Made by a program: the position numbers and the translations under genes. Of a stretch of DNA of 64,000 bases, positions 25,827-34,343 are shown piece by piece. Under the pieces are notes generated by a model. That model had not been told where the DNA came from. It ran no database searches and worked only from the letters and a program-made list of their open reading frames with translations. The stretch is taken from contig JAUXRX010000015.1 in the NCBI GenBank assembly GCA_030681645.1, positions 186,001 through 250,000 on the forward strand, read 5' to 3'. Within the stretch, counting starts at the first letter, position 1. Every line of letters starts with the position of its first letter. Origin of the DNA: Archangium sp. (GTDB lineage Bacteria > Myxococcota > Myxococcia > Myxococcales > Myxococcaceae).

Positions 25827-26161
25827 CCCCCGGGGTACCCCCGAAATTCACCCGCCTCGGGGATTCCCGACCCGGGCGCCGGCGACCCATCGTGTGCATG
25901 GGGAGAACCACACGAAAATGCGCACACTCGTCTCGTCGGCGGCACACACACTCGGTGACGTCTGGGTTCCAGCCAACGGGTCCATCTCCCTGGCCAGAAG
26001 CACGACCAACGAGTCGCCGCCCTTCTCCTTCCGTTTGGGTTCAGGCTCGTCGTCAACCCATCCTCGGTCTGCAGCGTGCCGCCCGGACCGGTGCTGCTGG
26101 GGCTCATCGTCGTTCTGCTGCGCAACCGGAAGCGCAGGCTTCAGCGGTCCTGACCCGAGCC
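25827..26161. other. gene-free stretch with a possible C-terminal remnant
   Basis: This 335-base gap lies between the tandem-GNAT gene and the convergent methyltransferase. I see no complete gene. On the plus strand near 26080-26150, an open frame without any start codon ends in a hydrophobic stretch and an Arg/Lys cluster (VLLGLIVVLLRNRKRRLQRS) before a stop. It resembles the C-terminal anchor of a sorted surface protein and may be a remnant, but it could be chance. No terminator with a T-run was found. Confidence 0.3.
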
Positions 26162-27058
26162 TCAGCGCCCCCGCTCGGGGGCCAGCGCCAACGCCTGCAC
26201 CAGGTAACACTCGACGAACCGCGCCGAGTTCACCCGCAACCAGGGCAGCCCATCGCGGCGCTCCTTCACCCTGAACTTCGCGCGCACCGCGAGGCGCTCG
26301 AGGGCGTCGTCTTCGCCGAAGCCCAGTGACGGCTCGGGCGTGGTGACGAGCAGCTCGCCCTTCCTGCTCAGCGCCTGCCGCGCCTGGGTGAAGAAATCGA
26401 ACGGCTCGTCGAGCAGATCGACCACGTGCTCGGCCACCAGCAGATCGAGCGCGCCCCGCTTCACCGGCAGCGCCTCTGCGTTCATCACCACGCCCGCGAC
26501 CTCGGCGTCGTGGCGGGCCGCGCGCGCCCGCGCCCGGAACACCGCGCGCAGCGAGAGATCGCCCACCAGCAACCGTTGCGCGTGTCGCGCCAGCACTTCC
26601 GACCGTTCGCCCGCGCCGCACCCCACCTCGAGCACCAGGCCGACCGGGCGCATGCGGCCCTCGAGCCAGCTCGCCGGGCCATCGTCCTGCGCGACGCGGA
26701 GCAAGGTGCCCAGCGCCCGCGTCGCGGCGCCCTTGACCGGCAGCGGCGCCGCGTCGCCCGAGGCCTCGTGCGAGGTCCAGTCGTCACCGAAGGCCTGTGG
26801 AGTCTCGGCGCGCCCCTCGGCGAAGGCCTCGACCACCGCGACGGCTTCCCGGTCCGCCAGGCCCTGCTCGGCCAGCGCCGCGAGGATCGCGTCGTGAAAC
26901 GTCGCGCAATACGCAGATGGATCGGCCACCAGCACCGGCACGTCGCCGAGCACCGGGTACGGCCCGCACGCGCCGCACCGCGCGAGGTGCTGGCCCATTT
27001 CCAGCGCGCCACCGCAACGCGGACACCGCAACACCGAAGCCCACCACTGACTCTTCAT
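26162..27058 (-). CDS. SAM-dependent methyltransferase with N-terminal zinc-ribbon-like (Trm112-type) segment
   Basis: The start at 27058 lies at the edge of the dispersed repeat. Residues 8-42 carry CPRCGG...ARCGACGPYPVLGDVPVLV, a four-Cys knuckle followed by the YPVxxGVP-like strand seen in Trm112-type segments. Residues about 155-295 form a class I methyltransferase: LVLEVGCGAGERSEVLA (motif I), LLVGDLSL, VVMNAEALPVKRGALDLLVAEHVVDLL, then a strand GELLVTTPEPS. This layout is shared with bacterial MTases acting on small molecules or lipids. Upstream in-frame sequence is repeat translation and is excluded. The substrate is unknown. It diverges from the frameshifted lipoprotein gene at 27171. 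Confidence 0.88.
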   Translation of the reverse strand: MKSQWWASVLRCPRCGGALEMGQHLARCGACGPYPVLGDVPVLVADPSAYCATFHDAILAALAEQGLADREAVAVVEAFAEGRAETPQAFGDDWTSHEASGDAAPLPVKGAATRALGTLLRVAQDDGPASWLEGRMRPVGLVLEVGCGAGERSEVLARHAQRLLVGDLSLRAVFRARARAARHDAEVAGVVMNAEALPVKRGALDLLVAEHVVDLLDEPFDFFTQARQALSRKGELLVTTPEPSLGFGEDDALERLAVRAKFRVKERRDGLPWLRVNSARFVECYLVQALALAPERGR

Positions 27059-27141
27059 TGAGCGAAACCGCCAGCGGCCGAAGGCAGCGCGAGACAGACG
27101 GGAGCGAAGCGGACGGCTGGCCAAGGTTGAGCGACCCAGAT
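27057..27141. repeat. third copy of the dispersed repeat
   Basis: The copy keeps GAGACAGACGGGAGCGAAGC and the end GAGCGACCCAGATCATG found at 8020-8193, with several substitutions in its first half. As there, its left end coincides with the start codon of a minus-strand gene (TTCATNGAGCG in both places), here the methyltransferase. It fills most of the space to the divergent gene at 27171. Confidence 0.88.
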
Positions 27142-27170
27142 CATGGGCGGCACCGTACGCTGATGCGCCT

Positions 27171-27700
27171 ATGAGGCTCCATCGTCGTCGCGCATGCCTG
27201 GCCGGGGTCGTGTTCGGGCTCATGAGCTGCGCGAAGTCGAAGGCCAGCGAAGCGCCTGACGCCAGCGCGCTGCTCGGGGCCATCGCGTACGACGCTGAGC
27301 AACTCCGTCGGCTCGAGGCTGAGCTCGCTGACGCCAGCGCCGACAGCACGGAGCCTTCCGAGCTCACGCTCGACCTCCGACGCCGGGCGCGTCCCGGGCG
27401 GGAGGCGCTCTTCCTCGGCACCCTGCTCGAGCCGCCCCGAATGCCCGAGGCGAAGGACCGGGGGAAGCAGGCCTGGCGGCTTCACGGCGATTCGCGGTGG
27501 CTGCTGAGCCTGCGCATCGACGAGCTGCAGTCGGACGCCGGCCCCTTTCGCCCCGGCTCACGCGAAGCGTTCCTCATTCACACCCCTACCAACTGCTCGG
27601 TGGCAATCAGACCGCGAACTCGACGCATCGGTTTCGCGTCGGCTGGGAAGCCACCGGCGATGGGGGCGTTCGCGTCGACTGGCTCGAGCTCGACGACTGA
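27171..27700 (+). pseudogene. lipoprotein gene with probable 2-base frameshift
   Basis: The ATG at 27171 opens a signal peptide with lipobox LMSC (Cys20) and a coding-like frame up to about 27580 (…SREAFLIH). Downstream the coding-like sequence continues in another frame: HPYQLLGGNQTANSTHRF… to a stop at 27700, with RVGWEATGDGGVRVDWLELDD as a natural-looking end. Removing one AC from the CACACCC at 27579-27585 would join the two into a 175-residue lipoprotein. Without this change, the first frame runs on to 27863 through low-quality sequence and the convergent gene's end. It is either a recent mutation or a sequencing error. I recognise no family. Confidence 0.6.
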
Positions 27701-27731
27701 GCGAAGGCCCAACGACGCCCCGCAAGACGAA

Positions 27732-27761
27732 GAGGGGCGTCCACCTGAGTGGCCGCCCCTC
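27732..27761. terminator. bidirectional terminator hairpin
   Basis: GAGGGGCG at 27732-27739 pairs with CGCCCCTC at 27754-27761, extended inward by CCAC/GTGG after one mismatch, leaving a 4-base loop. It lies between the ends of the frameshifted lipoprotein gene and the convergent decaheme cytochrome gene, so it probably serves both. No strong T-tract. Confidence 0.6.
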
Positions 27762-27790
27762 CCGCACCGAAGACCGGGCTTCAGCTCACC

Positions 27791-30601
27791 TCAGGGGGTG
27801 AGCGAGATCTCGCTGACCGACACGATGCCCCGCGTGGCGTGCTTGTTCTCGAGATCGCGGTGACAGCCGGCGCACTGTTCGGTCGGCCCACCAGACCCCG
27901 GGTTCGCCGCCGCGTCGAGGAGCGCCTGGCGACCCAGGCCGGCGAACACCGACGGCGCGAAGCCGAAGTTGTAGGCGTGCGAGCGCTTGTAGAACTGCTT
28001 GAGCGGGTCGCCCGACTGGTGGCAGCTCATGCACGAGGCGGCGCTCGGGCCGATGAGCGTGTCGTCGAGGAGGTTGCCCCACGCAGCGCCGGGCCCGACG
28101 CCCGGGTCGAGGGTGACAGCCACGGCCTTCCGCGGATCAGGCGGCTGGCTGACGCTGCCGGGAATGTGGCACGCGCTGCAGTCCGCCAGGCTGCGCGGGT
28201 AGTGGACCTCGACGAAGTTGTGCTTGTGGCCATACGGCGTGGTGCAGCTGCTGTAGCGCGGGACGCCGCCGTCCGAGGCGATCGCGGTCGCCCCGTACAC
28301 CGGGCGGCAGTTGACGCCGTCACCCGCTGCGTCGGTGATGGGCCAGTTCGGGGTGTTGGCGAGTGCTGCCTTGCTGCCGAAGAAATAGATGCCGATCGAC
28401 CGGTAGAACACGATCGGCATGCCGGTCTCACCCGACGAGTGGATCGCGTGGATCATGTTGCGCAGATCGTAGGTCTCGCCGGGCTTGCCGTCGTACGTCA
28501 CCGCCGGGTTCACGCCGAAGAGGTCGACGCGGGCGTTCTTCTCGTTGGCCGCCGGGTTGTGGCACATCTCGCACAGGTCGATGCTGTCGATGCGGTTGCC
28601 TCCGTGCTGGTACATGCTGCCTTCGTGGCAGGTGGAGCAGCGAGCGATGTCGGCCACGTTGCGACGCTTGAGGTCAGCTGCAGCCTCAGCGCCGGTCGCG
28701 GGCACGAACTCCCACACCGGTGAAGCAGAGCGGATCTGGATGATCTCGGCGTTGGTGCCGATGCCGGGCGTGAAGCGGATCTGCGGCTTGCCCTGGATGG
28801 CCACGACACCGAGCGTCGCGGTGGTGACGTTGACCGGAACCGTGGTGGTCGCGATGTTGGCCGCGCAGGTCGTGTTGGTGCCCGTCACGTTCACCGCGGC
28901 CGCCGGCTGCCCAGGCGTCGAGGACTGTCCCGCGTTGACCCAGTCGTTGCCCTGCGCGTACGCGCGCAGAATCGACAGGTTGCTCGCGACTGCGCCGGTG
29001 ACGGTGTTGGCGACCGCCCCGAAGAAGACGGGGCCGGTGGCGAAGTCGGTGTTGCAGGGATTGACGGCCGTCCACGTGGTCCCGACGAGCTGGGCGGCGG
29101 TCCAGGTGATCAGCAGGTTCGACCCTGAGACCTGGGTGCCGGTCGCGGTCATGCGCACGGTCTTGCCGAGCTCGACCGACTGGTCATCGCCGTCCCAGAT
29201 GAGGCCCGCGCGCGCCGTGCGCAGCCCGTTGTGGAAGGACGCGGCGGTGGTCTTCGCCGGGGCGGTTCCGCCCGTGGTGTGGCAGGCCGCGGTGCAGGTG
29301 GTGGCCGTCGCGGCCGCCGCCTGGATGCCGCCGTGAATGGCGAGCATGCCGGTGTCCATGCCGAAGCCGTTCCAGTTCTGGTGGCACGACATGCACAGCG
29401 CATACGACGGAGGCGCCGAGTTCACCCGCGCCAGCGCGGCGGCGGTGTTGTGGCAGGTGCTGCAGTTGTTCGGGTAGCTGGGGAAGCCCACCGAGAACGT
29501 GCTGGAGAGGTTGGGCAAGCCACCGTCTGCGTTGACCGAGACCGAGCGCACGTAGGTCGCCGGCGGCGCGGTGATGTTCACCCACTGCTCAGGCAGCGGG
29601 CCGTTGTTGGTGCTGCTGATGCGGTCGGGGTCGAGCCGCAAGGGCACGGGGCCGCCGGGCATGTTGTGCGAGTTGTGAATGCCGTGCACGTAGCCCATGA
29701 GGCGGGTGCCGCCGCCGGTGCCCGCATCGGCAGCGCCGAGGCCGGGGCCGATGCTGTCGAAGCGGTTGTGGCAGACGACGCATGCCTGCACGCCTGCGGG
29801 GCTGACGCCGTGGTGCTCGCTGGCCTCGGGGCCCTCGGGCTCGCGGAAGACCTTGCCGCCGTGGCAATTGATGCAGGACTGATCGGTCACCACGTAGCGA
29901 TCAGGCGCGCCGACGTGCGAGACGATGGTCGAAGCCTGGTTGGCGTTGCCGGTGTTGACGGTGAGCAGGAAGGTGGTGCCCGCGTCGACCGTGCGCATCG
30001 TCGAGCCGTAACCGGAGATGAGGGCGTCGTAGTCGCCGTTGCCCTTCGCGGTGACCGTGATGGGGTTGGTGGTGCGGTTGATCGACGTGCGCACGCCGGC
30101 GCCGGCCGCGTTGCGCTGCCAGTAGTAGGCGTTGGCCACCGTGGAGAACCGGTTGTCGTTCACCCCGTCGACCTTCACGTTGAAGGTGATCTTCAGGAAG
30201 TCACCCGGCGAGCCTGCGTCGCTCACCGCGGGCAGCGCGACGCTGGTGCCGTCGGTGCAGGTCAGGAGCCGCCCACCGCCGTCCGCGACGGTGATGGTGC
30301 AGGCGGTGCCGTTGGTGCCGTTGGTGCCATTGGTGCCATTGGTGCCGTTGGTGCCGTTGGTGCCGTCGGTGCCGTCGGTGCCGTCGGTGCCGGCGGTGCC
30401 GTTGGTGCCGTTGGTGCCGTTCTTCACGGTCACCTTCGTCCCGTCAGGGCAGGTGATGGTGGCGGTGTTGTCGCCGTTGTCGGTGACGGCACAGGGCTCG
30501 CCGGCGGGTCCCGTACACGCCGCTACACCCACGCAGGCCGCCGCCAACAGGACCTCTCGGAAATGCGCCCACAACAGGACCCGACTCAGGTGGTTCGTCA
30601 T
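27791..30601 (-). CDS. OmcA/MtrC-type decaheme c-type cytochrome lipoprotein
   Basis: The ATG at 30601 follows GAGGGAAGA and opens a signal peptide with lipobox VAAC (Cys29). A collagen-like run of 13 G-T-N/D/A triplets (62-100) leads to a beta-rich domain (about 104-240). Ten heme motifs follow in two groups of five: CxxCH at 243, 274, 380 and 403 and CxxxCH at 436; then CxxCH at 655, 677, 808, 857 and 910. A second beta-rich domain (442-654) separates the groups. This I-II-III-IV order (split-barrel, pentaheme, split-barrel, pentaheme) is that of the outer-surface cytochromes MtrC/OmcA, which pass electrons to metals or other extracellular acceptors. No MtrA/MtrB-type partners are in the window. 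It is monocistronic, with a terminator downstream. Confidence 0.93.
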   Translation of the reverse strand: MTNHLSRVLLWAHFREVLLAAACVGVAACTGPAGEPCAVTDNGDNTATITCPDGTKVTVKNGTNGTNGTAGTDGTDGTDGTNGTNGTNGTNGTNGTNGTACTITVADGGGRLLTCTDGTSVALPAVSDAGSPGDFLKITFNVKVDGVNDNRFSTVANAYYWQRNAAGAGVRTSINRTTNPITVTAKGNGDYDALISGYGSTMRTVDAGTTFLLTVNTGNANQASTIVSHVGAPDRYVVTDQSCINCHGGKVFREPEGPEASEHHGVSPAGVQACVVCHNRFDSIGPGLGAADAGTGGGTRLMGYVHGIHNSHNMPGGPVPLRLDPDRISSTNNGPLPEQWVNITAPPATYVRSVSVNADGGLPNLSSTFSVGFPSYPNNCSTCHNTAAALARVNSAPPSYALCMSCHQNWNGFGMDTGMLAIHGGIQAAAATATTCTAACHTTGGTAPAKTTAASFHNGLRTARAGLIWDGDDQSVELGKTVRMTATGTQVSGSNLLITWTAAQLVGTTWTAVNPCNTDFATGPVFFGAVANTVTGAVASNLSILRAYAQGNDWVNAGQSSTPGQPAAAVNVTGTNTTCAANIATTTVPVNVTTATLGVVAIQGKPQIRFTPGIGTNAEIIQIRSASPVWEFVPATGAEAAADLKRRNVADIARCSTCHEGSMYQHGGNRIDSIDLCEMCHNPAANEKNARVDLFGVNPAVTYDGKPGETYDLRNMIHAIHSSGETGMPIVFYRSIGIYFFGSKAALANTPNWPITDAAGDGVNCRPVYGATAIASDGGVPRYSSCTTPYGHKHNFVEVHYPRSLADCSACHIPGSVSQPPDPRKAVAVTLDPGVGPGAAWGNLLDDTLIGPSAASCMSCHQSGDPLKQFYKRSHAYNFGFAPSVFAGLGRQALLDAAANPGSGGPTEQCAGCHRDLENKHATRGIVSVSEISLTP
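30302..30418. repeat. nine-base coding microsatellite in the decaheme cytochrome
   Basis: Thirteen tandem 9-base units (variants of GGTGCCGTT on the plus strand) encode the Gly-Thr-Asn/Asp/Ala triplets between lipobox and first domain. Such tracts can change unit number by slippage without shifting frame, so the stalk length may vary between strains. Confidence 0.9.
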
Positions 30602-30720
30602 TGGTTCTTCCCTCGGTTGGTCTTTCGCTGGCCTGCAGACGCGGACAATCGGAGCGCGACGCGTGCAGGATCCGGTCCGTTTTCGCCCCAACCCGTGGGA
30701 ATTGGGGCCGGCCGACGCAA

Positions 30721-30760
30721 CCATGCATAAGCAAGAGGCGCCGAGGCAAGCTCCATGCAT
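30721..30760 (-). promoter_or_regulatory. paired CCATGCAT sites upstream of the decaheme cytochrome
   Basis: CCATGCAT occurs at 30721-30728 and again at 30753-30760, 32 bases apart (about three helical turns), in the 272-base region between the kinase stop and the cytochrome start. GCAAG also repeats between them. They could be regulator sites for the cytochrome gene; this is inference from spacing only. Confidence 0.25.
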
Positions 30761-30873
30761 TAGAACTACTGAGCTGCTGGCGAGCGCTTAATCGCACGTC
30801 TTTCCGCCCGGCCAGCCCTGCGCGAATTGCGCGCCGGCGAGCCTCTGGGCGCATTCTGCGCGCGGGCGGGCGT

Positions 30874-32172
30874 CTACGCGGGAACCTCCGAGGGCCACCA
30901 CACGGTGAAGGTGGTGCCGTCGCCGACGGTCGAGCTCACCCGCACTTCCCCTCCATGCTGCGCGACCACCTGCTGCACCACCGCCAACCCGATGCCGTGG
31001 CCTTCGGGCCGGGTGGTGAAGAAGGGGTCGAAGAGCCGCTCGAGGTCCTCGGCGGCGATGCCTTCGCCGGTGTCGATCACCTCGAAGGACACGCCGCCCT
31101 TGCGCCCGTGCGCGCGCACCACCACCACCCCGCCCTTCGGCATCGCCTGCATCGCGTTGGTCACCAGGTTGAGCAGCACCTGCTGCAGCTGGGCCGCGTC
31201 GGCCCAGACCTGCAGCCCCTTCTCGACGTCGAACACCACCCGTACCTCTGGGTCGCTACGCCTCGGCGCATCTTCCGCTTCGCTCCGGCTGCGCTCGCCC
31301 AGCGTGCCGCTGGACCGGCTGCGCTCCCGGGTTCGCGGCGTGGTGTGAGCAGCGAGCAGGCGCTCGAAGTCGGCCAGCAGCGGCTCGAGGGGCTGCCGCT
31401 GGGCGACCGGCGTCTTCTGCCGGCCCAGCGACATGAGCTGCGCGACGAGCGCCGCGGCGTGGCGGGCCGACTCTTCCATCTGATGAACCACGTCGGCGCC
31501 GCCCCCGCGCTGGAGCACGGCCAGCCCGGTGGTGATCACCCCCAGCAGGTTGTTGAGGTCGTGCGCCACGCCCGCGGCCATGCGGCCCAGCGCGTCGAGG
31601 CGGTGGGCGTCTTTGAGCTTGAGCGCGAGCGCGTGCGACTGCGCTTCGGCCGCGAGGCGATCGTTCACCTCGAGGAAGTACGAGAGCAGGTCGGCGACGG
31701 TGGCGGCGAACTGGCACTCCTCGCGCTTCCACTCGCGCGGCTCGCCCACGTGCTCGTGGCACACGATGCCCACCACCTGGCCGTTGCGGTACAGCGCGGC
31801 GTCGAGCAGCGAGGTGATGTGCCAGGTCTCGAGGTACTCGAGCAGCTCCTTCGTGTTCGACTGGGTGCGCGCGTCGGTCGAGGCGACGTAGCGGCGCTCA
31901 CGAATCGCGGCCAGGTACTCGGGGTGCTTCGACATCAGCAGCGGTGGCGGCGGCCCGTCGCCCTTCCCGTCCCACAACATCTTGCAGTGCAGGCCCTGGC
32001 CCGTGCCGTCGAAGAGCCACACGCCCACGCGCGCGACGTTGAGGGCCTGGGCGGAGATCTCCGCGACCTGCCGGTAGAGCCGGTCGAGATCTCCATCGAG
32101 CTGCAGGCGGCTCAGCTTGAGGCGGGCCCCGGTGAGGAACGCCCGCTGGGTGACTGCACTGTCCGTGGCCAT
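30874..32172 (-). CDS. GAF-domain sensor histidine kinase
   Basis: The ATG at 32172 follows GAGAGG. Residues about 20-170 form a GAF-type sensor domain (VGVWLFDGTGQG…LDAALYRNGQVVGIVCHEH). The HisKA region contains GVAHDLNNLLG with the phosphorylated His204. The ATPase domain has the N-box LVTNAMQAM, DTGEGI (367-372), FDPFFTT and GHGIGLAVV (391-399). No membrane segment, so it is a cytoplasmic sensor; no response regulator is adjacent. Residues about 281-308, between the HisKA helices and the ATPase domain, are Arg/Ser/Glu-rich and come from an in-frame copy of the dispersed repeat. Its effect on signalling is unknown, but the position (a linker before the ATPase core) is tolerant. Confidence 0.92.
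   Translation of the reverse strand: MATDSAVTQRAFLTGARLKLSRLQLDGDLDRLYRQVAEISAQALNVARVGVWLFDGTGQGLHCKMLWDGKGDGPPPPLLMSKHPEYLAAIRERRYVASTDARTQSNTKELLEYLETWHITSLLDAALYRNGQVVGIVCHEHVGEPREWKREECQFAATVADLLSYFLEVNDRLAAEAQSHALALKLKDAHRLDALGRMAAGVAHDLNNLLGVITTGLAVLQRGGGADVVHQMEESARHAAALVAQLMSLGRQKTPVAQRQPLEPLLADFERLLAAHTTPRTRERSRSSGTLGERSRSEAEDAPRRSDPEVRVVFDVEKGLQVWADAAQLQQVLLNLVTNAMQAMPKGGVVVVRAHGRKGGVSFEVIDTGEGIAAEDLERLFDPFFTTRPEGHGIGLAVVQQVVAQHGGEVRVSSTVGDGTTFTVWWPSEVPA
31247..31327. repeat. dispersed-repeat copy inserted in frame in the kinase gene
   Basis: Read on the plus strand, this segment aligns with the reverse complement of the copies at 8020-8193. It begins TCTGGGTCGCT, shares CCGCTTCGCTCC, and ends near CTGCGCTCCC, with gaps of one or two bases; by eye about four positions in five agree. 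It has kept the reading frame open and adds about 28 residues. Confidence 0.75.
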
Positions 32173-32200
32173 GCAGCACCTCTCATGGTGCGTCGCTCAC

Positions 32201-32509
32201 TCACTCCAGGATGCAGCCGCGCTTTTCATCGACGAACCGGGCGGTCGCCGCCCAGCTGATGAACGCCGACGACTCTACCCTCTTGTTCACCCTGTCGAAC
32301 GACACCTTGGCCACGTCGGGCGACGCCTTCACCCAGGCGCGGCAATACGCCTCGTCCATTTCCATCACGAACATGCAGCTGCAACCCATTCGGGCCGAGT
32401 TGCCGACCGCCAGCTCGAGGTCGTTGTTGTCGTACGTGCGCGGGTCGCCGTTCTCGTTGGCGCAGCCCGCGAGGATTCCCACGGCCAGGATGCTCAGGAG
32501 CGTTCTCAT
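32201..32509 (-). CDS. small Cys-rich lipoprotein
   Basis: The 102-residue protein has a signal peptide ending in lipobox ILAGC (Cys16) and further Cys in RMGCSCMFVMEMDEAYCRAW and near the end (KRGCILE). The ATG overlaps the stop of the serine-hydrolase gene as ATGA, so it is the last member of a three-gene operon (34274 to 32201). No family recognised. The four Cys of the mature part could form disulfides. Confidence 0.75.
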   Translation of the reverse strand: MRTLLSILAVGILAGCANENGDPRTYDNNDLELAVGNSARMGCSCMFVMEMDEAYCRAWVKASPDVAKVSFDRVNKRVESSAFISWAATARFVDEKRGCILE

Positions 32510-33636
32510 CGCGCCACCGCCAGGCTGAACTTCGTCAGCTCGTTCACGTCGATGCTGCCCTTCCGGTCGTCGCCGGTGCGCACCACGATGACGTCTTCAG
32601 AGGGCACCACGATGATGCGCTGCCCCCAGTGGCCGAGCGCGGCGTAGGTGTCATTGGGGACGTCGGGCCAGGGAAGCGGCTTGTTCCGCTCGGGCGAGGG
32701 GCGGTTGAGCCACCACGAGTAGCCCGACGGCGTGTCTTCGTTCTCGGGCGCGGTGGCGGTGAAGACGTCTGACGGCGTGGTGCTGCTCGCCACCCAGCCC
32801 TCGGGGAGAAGGCGCTGGCCGTTCCAGCAGCCGTCGTTGAGGAAGAGGAAGCCGAACTTCGCGAAGTCGCGCGGCGTGGCGAAGACCATCGAGCCGCCCA
32901 GCGGCGTGCCCTTCGCGTCTTCTTCGAACGTGGCGCGCTGCATGCCGATGGGGTCGAGCATGAGCTTCCAGAACGCGTCTCTGCCATGCGCCTTCGCCAG
33001 CGCGCGCTTGGCCACGGCAGAGGCGAGCTCGGCGTCTCCGGTGGAATAGCTCCAGCGCTTGCCCGGCTCGGCCACCAGCTTGTGGGTGAGGATGTGCTTG
33101 AGCTGATCGCCGTGCCCGACGCCGAACAGCATCGAGATGACCGAGGACACCTGGTAGCTCTGGTTCTCGTATTCCTCCTGCCAGCCGAGCGCCGTGCCGA
33201 AGGTGATGGCGTCCTTCACGGTGATCTTGCACTGCGGCGTGCCGTCGTATTCCGGCAGGTGCTTGCAGACCGAGTCGTCGAGCGAGAGCGCGCCCTGCTT
33301 CACCGCCACGCCCACCAGCGCGCTGGAGAAGCTCTTGGCCACGCTCCACGAGAGGTGGCGCTTGGTCTCGTCGAAGCCGCGCCCGTAGCGCTCGTAGACG
33401 ATGGCGCCGTTCTTGATGATGACCAGCCCCTCGGTGCGCATGCCGAGGCGCTCGGAGTCTTTCCCCGTGAGGGTGAAGGCGAAGTCTTCCAGCGCCTTGA
33501 TCTCCGCGGCCTTCGCGGTCGCGCTCACCAGGTTCACCGGCCACTCGGTGGTGGGCCACGAGGCGCGGGTCGGGCAGTTCTGCGCCAGCGCCAGCGAGGG
33601 AGCGAGGGCCGCCAGCATCGTGATGAGCGCTCTCAC
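32506..33636 (-). CDS. exported beta-lactamase-fold serine hydrolase
   Basis: The GTG at 33636 overlaps the upstream stop (GTGA) and opens a signal peptide ending at ALAQ. The active-site motifs of the class C beta-lactamase/esterase fold are present: SVAK (SxxK), YST in place of YxN, and a late HWGQ in place of KTG/HxG. The overall pattern is like the 6-aminohexanoate-dimer-hydrolase/esterase group (SWSVAKSFSSALVGVAV, MLFGVGHGDQLKHILTHKL). Length 376. Likely a periplasmic esterase, amidase or peptidase; beta-lactam resistance is not implied. It is the middle gene of an overlapping three-gene operon. Confidence 0.88.
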   Translation of the reverse strand: MRALITMLAALAPSLALAQNCPTRASWPTTEWPVNLVSATAKAAEIKALEDFAFTLTGKDSERLGMRTEGLVIIKNGAIVYERYGRGFDETKRHLSWSVAKSFSSALVGVAVKQGALSLDDSVCKHLPEYDGTPQCKITVKDAITFGTALGWQEEYENQSYQVSSVISMLFGVGHGDQLKHILTHKLVAEPGKRWSYSTGDAELASAVAKRALAKAHGRDAFWKLMLDPIGMQRATFEEDAKGTPLGGSMVFATPRDFAKFGFLFLNDGCWNGQRLLPEGWVASSTTPSDVFTATAPENEDTPSGYSWWLNRPSPERNKPLPWPDVPNDTYAALGHWGQRIIVVPSEDVIVVRTGDDRKGSIDVNELTKFSLAVAR

Positions 33637-34274
33637 AGGTTCACCTTCATCATCGACACGAAGGTGGTGTCGCTCACGCCGGGCACGAACGAGGTGATGG
33701 TGCCGGGCTTCTTCTTCTCGGTGAGGTGCATGATGCCCACGGTGGCGCCGCCCATGAGCAGGCCGTCGACCAGGCAGTACAACAGGAGCGCGGCCGGGTT
33801 GGTCCACGGCACCACCAGCACGAGGCTGGCGATGACATAGGCCGCCGCGTTGACCACGAAGGCGCCGGCGAGCGGGAGCCAGAAGCCGAAGCGCCCCGGC
33901 GTTTCCCAGTTCCCCACCAGCATCGCCATCAGCACGGTGAGGATCGGCGGGAGGAAGAGGTTGGCCAGCAGCACGGGGATGGCGGCCCCGATGAGGTTGT
34001 TCGACAGCACGCCCAGGCCCGCGCCGAGGAGCACGCCGGTGAGCGACGAGGCCATGCCCACCGCCGAGGTCTTGGCGAAGTGTTCACCGAAGCCGATGTT
34101 GGCGGCGACGGTGTCCTTCACGTCGGCCGCGGCGAGCGCCGAGTCGAGCAGGCGTGGGGTGGAACCGAGCAACACCTTGGGCGCATCACCGAGCAGGTGC
34201 GCGGACCGGGACTCCGCTCGAGCGTGGCCCGCGAACAGGGCGACGACGAGCGCAACGAGCAACGACGTTTTCAT
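33633..34274 (-). CDS. membrane protein with cleavable signal, unknown function
   Basis: The 213-residue protein has a signal peptide (cleavage near HARAE) and then four or so hydrophobic segments in the second half. These include a Gly-rich pair (TSAVGMASSLTGVLLGAGLGVLSNNLIG) and LLANLFLPPILTVLMAMLVG. The stop overlaps the next gene's GTG as GTGA, coupling it to the serine hydrolase. No family recognised. It may be an envelope protein working with the hydrolase. Confidence 0.78.
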   Translation of the reverse strand: MKTSLLVALVVALFAGHARAESRSAHLLGDAPKVLLGSTPRLLDSALAAADVKDTVAANIGFGEHFAKTSAVGMASSLTGVLLGAGLGVLSNNLIGAAIPVLLANLFLPPILTVLMAMLVGNWETPGRFGFWLPLAGAFVVNAAAYVIASLVLVVPWTNPAALLLYCLVDGLLMGGATVGIMHLTEKKKPGTITSFVPGVSDTTFVSMMKVNL

Positions 34275-34343
34275 GCGAACTCCTGCGGGGGACTGGACCG
34301 GAGTCTGTGTAACTCCGGCGCGCCTTCCCGTCAGTAGTTCTCG

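Noticed and set aside
25823..26125. 100-codon minus-strand frame between the GNAT and methyltransferase genes
   Set aside because: Arg/Ser/Pro-rich, overlaps the end of the GNAT gene, no ribosome-binding site.
30302..30418. CRISPR-like array
   Set aside because: The 9-base units have no spacers and encode in-frame Gly-Thr-Asn/Asp triplets; it is a coding microsatellite.
31247..31340. Frameshift in the histidine kinase
   Set aside because: The Arg/Ser-rich stretch at first suggested a frame change, but the frame is intact on both sides and the segment matches the dispersed repeat.
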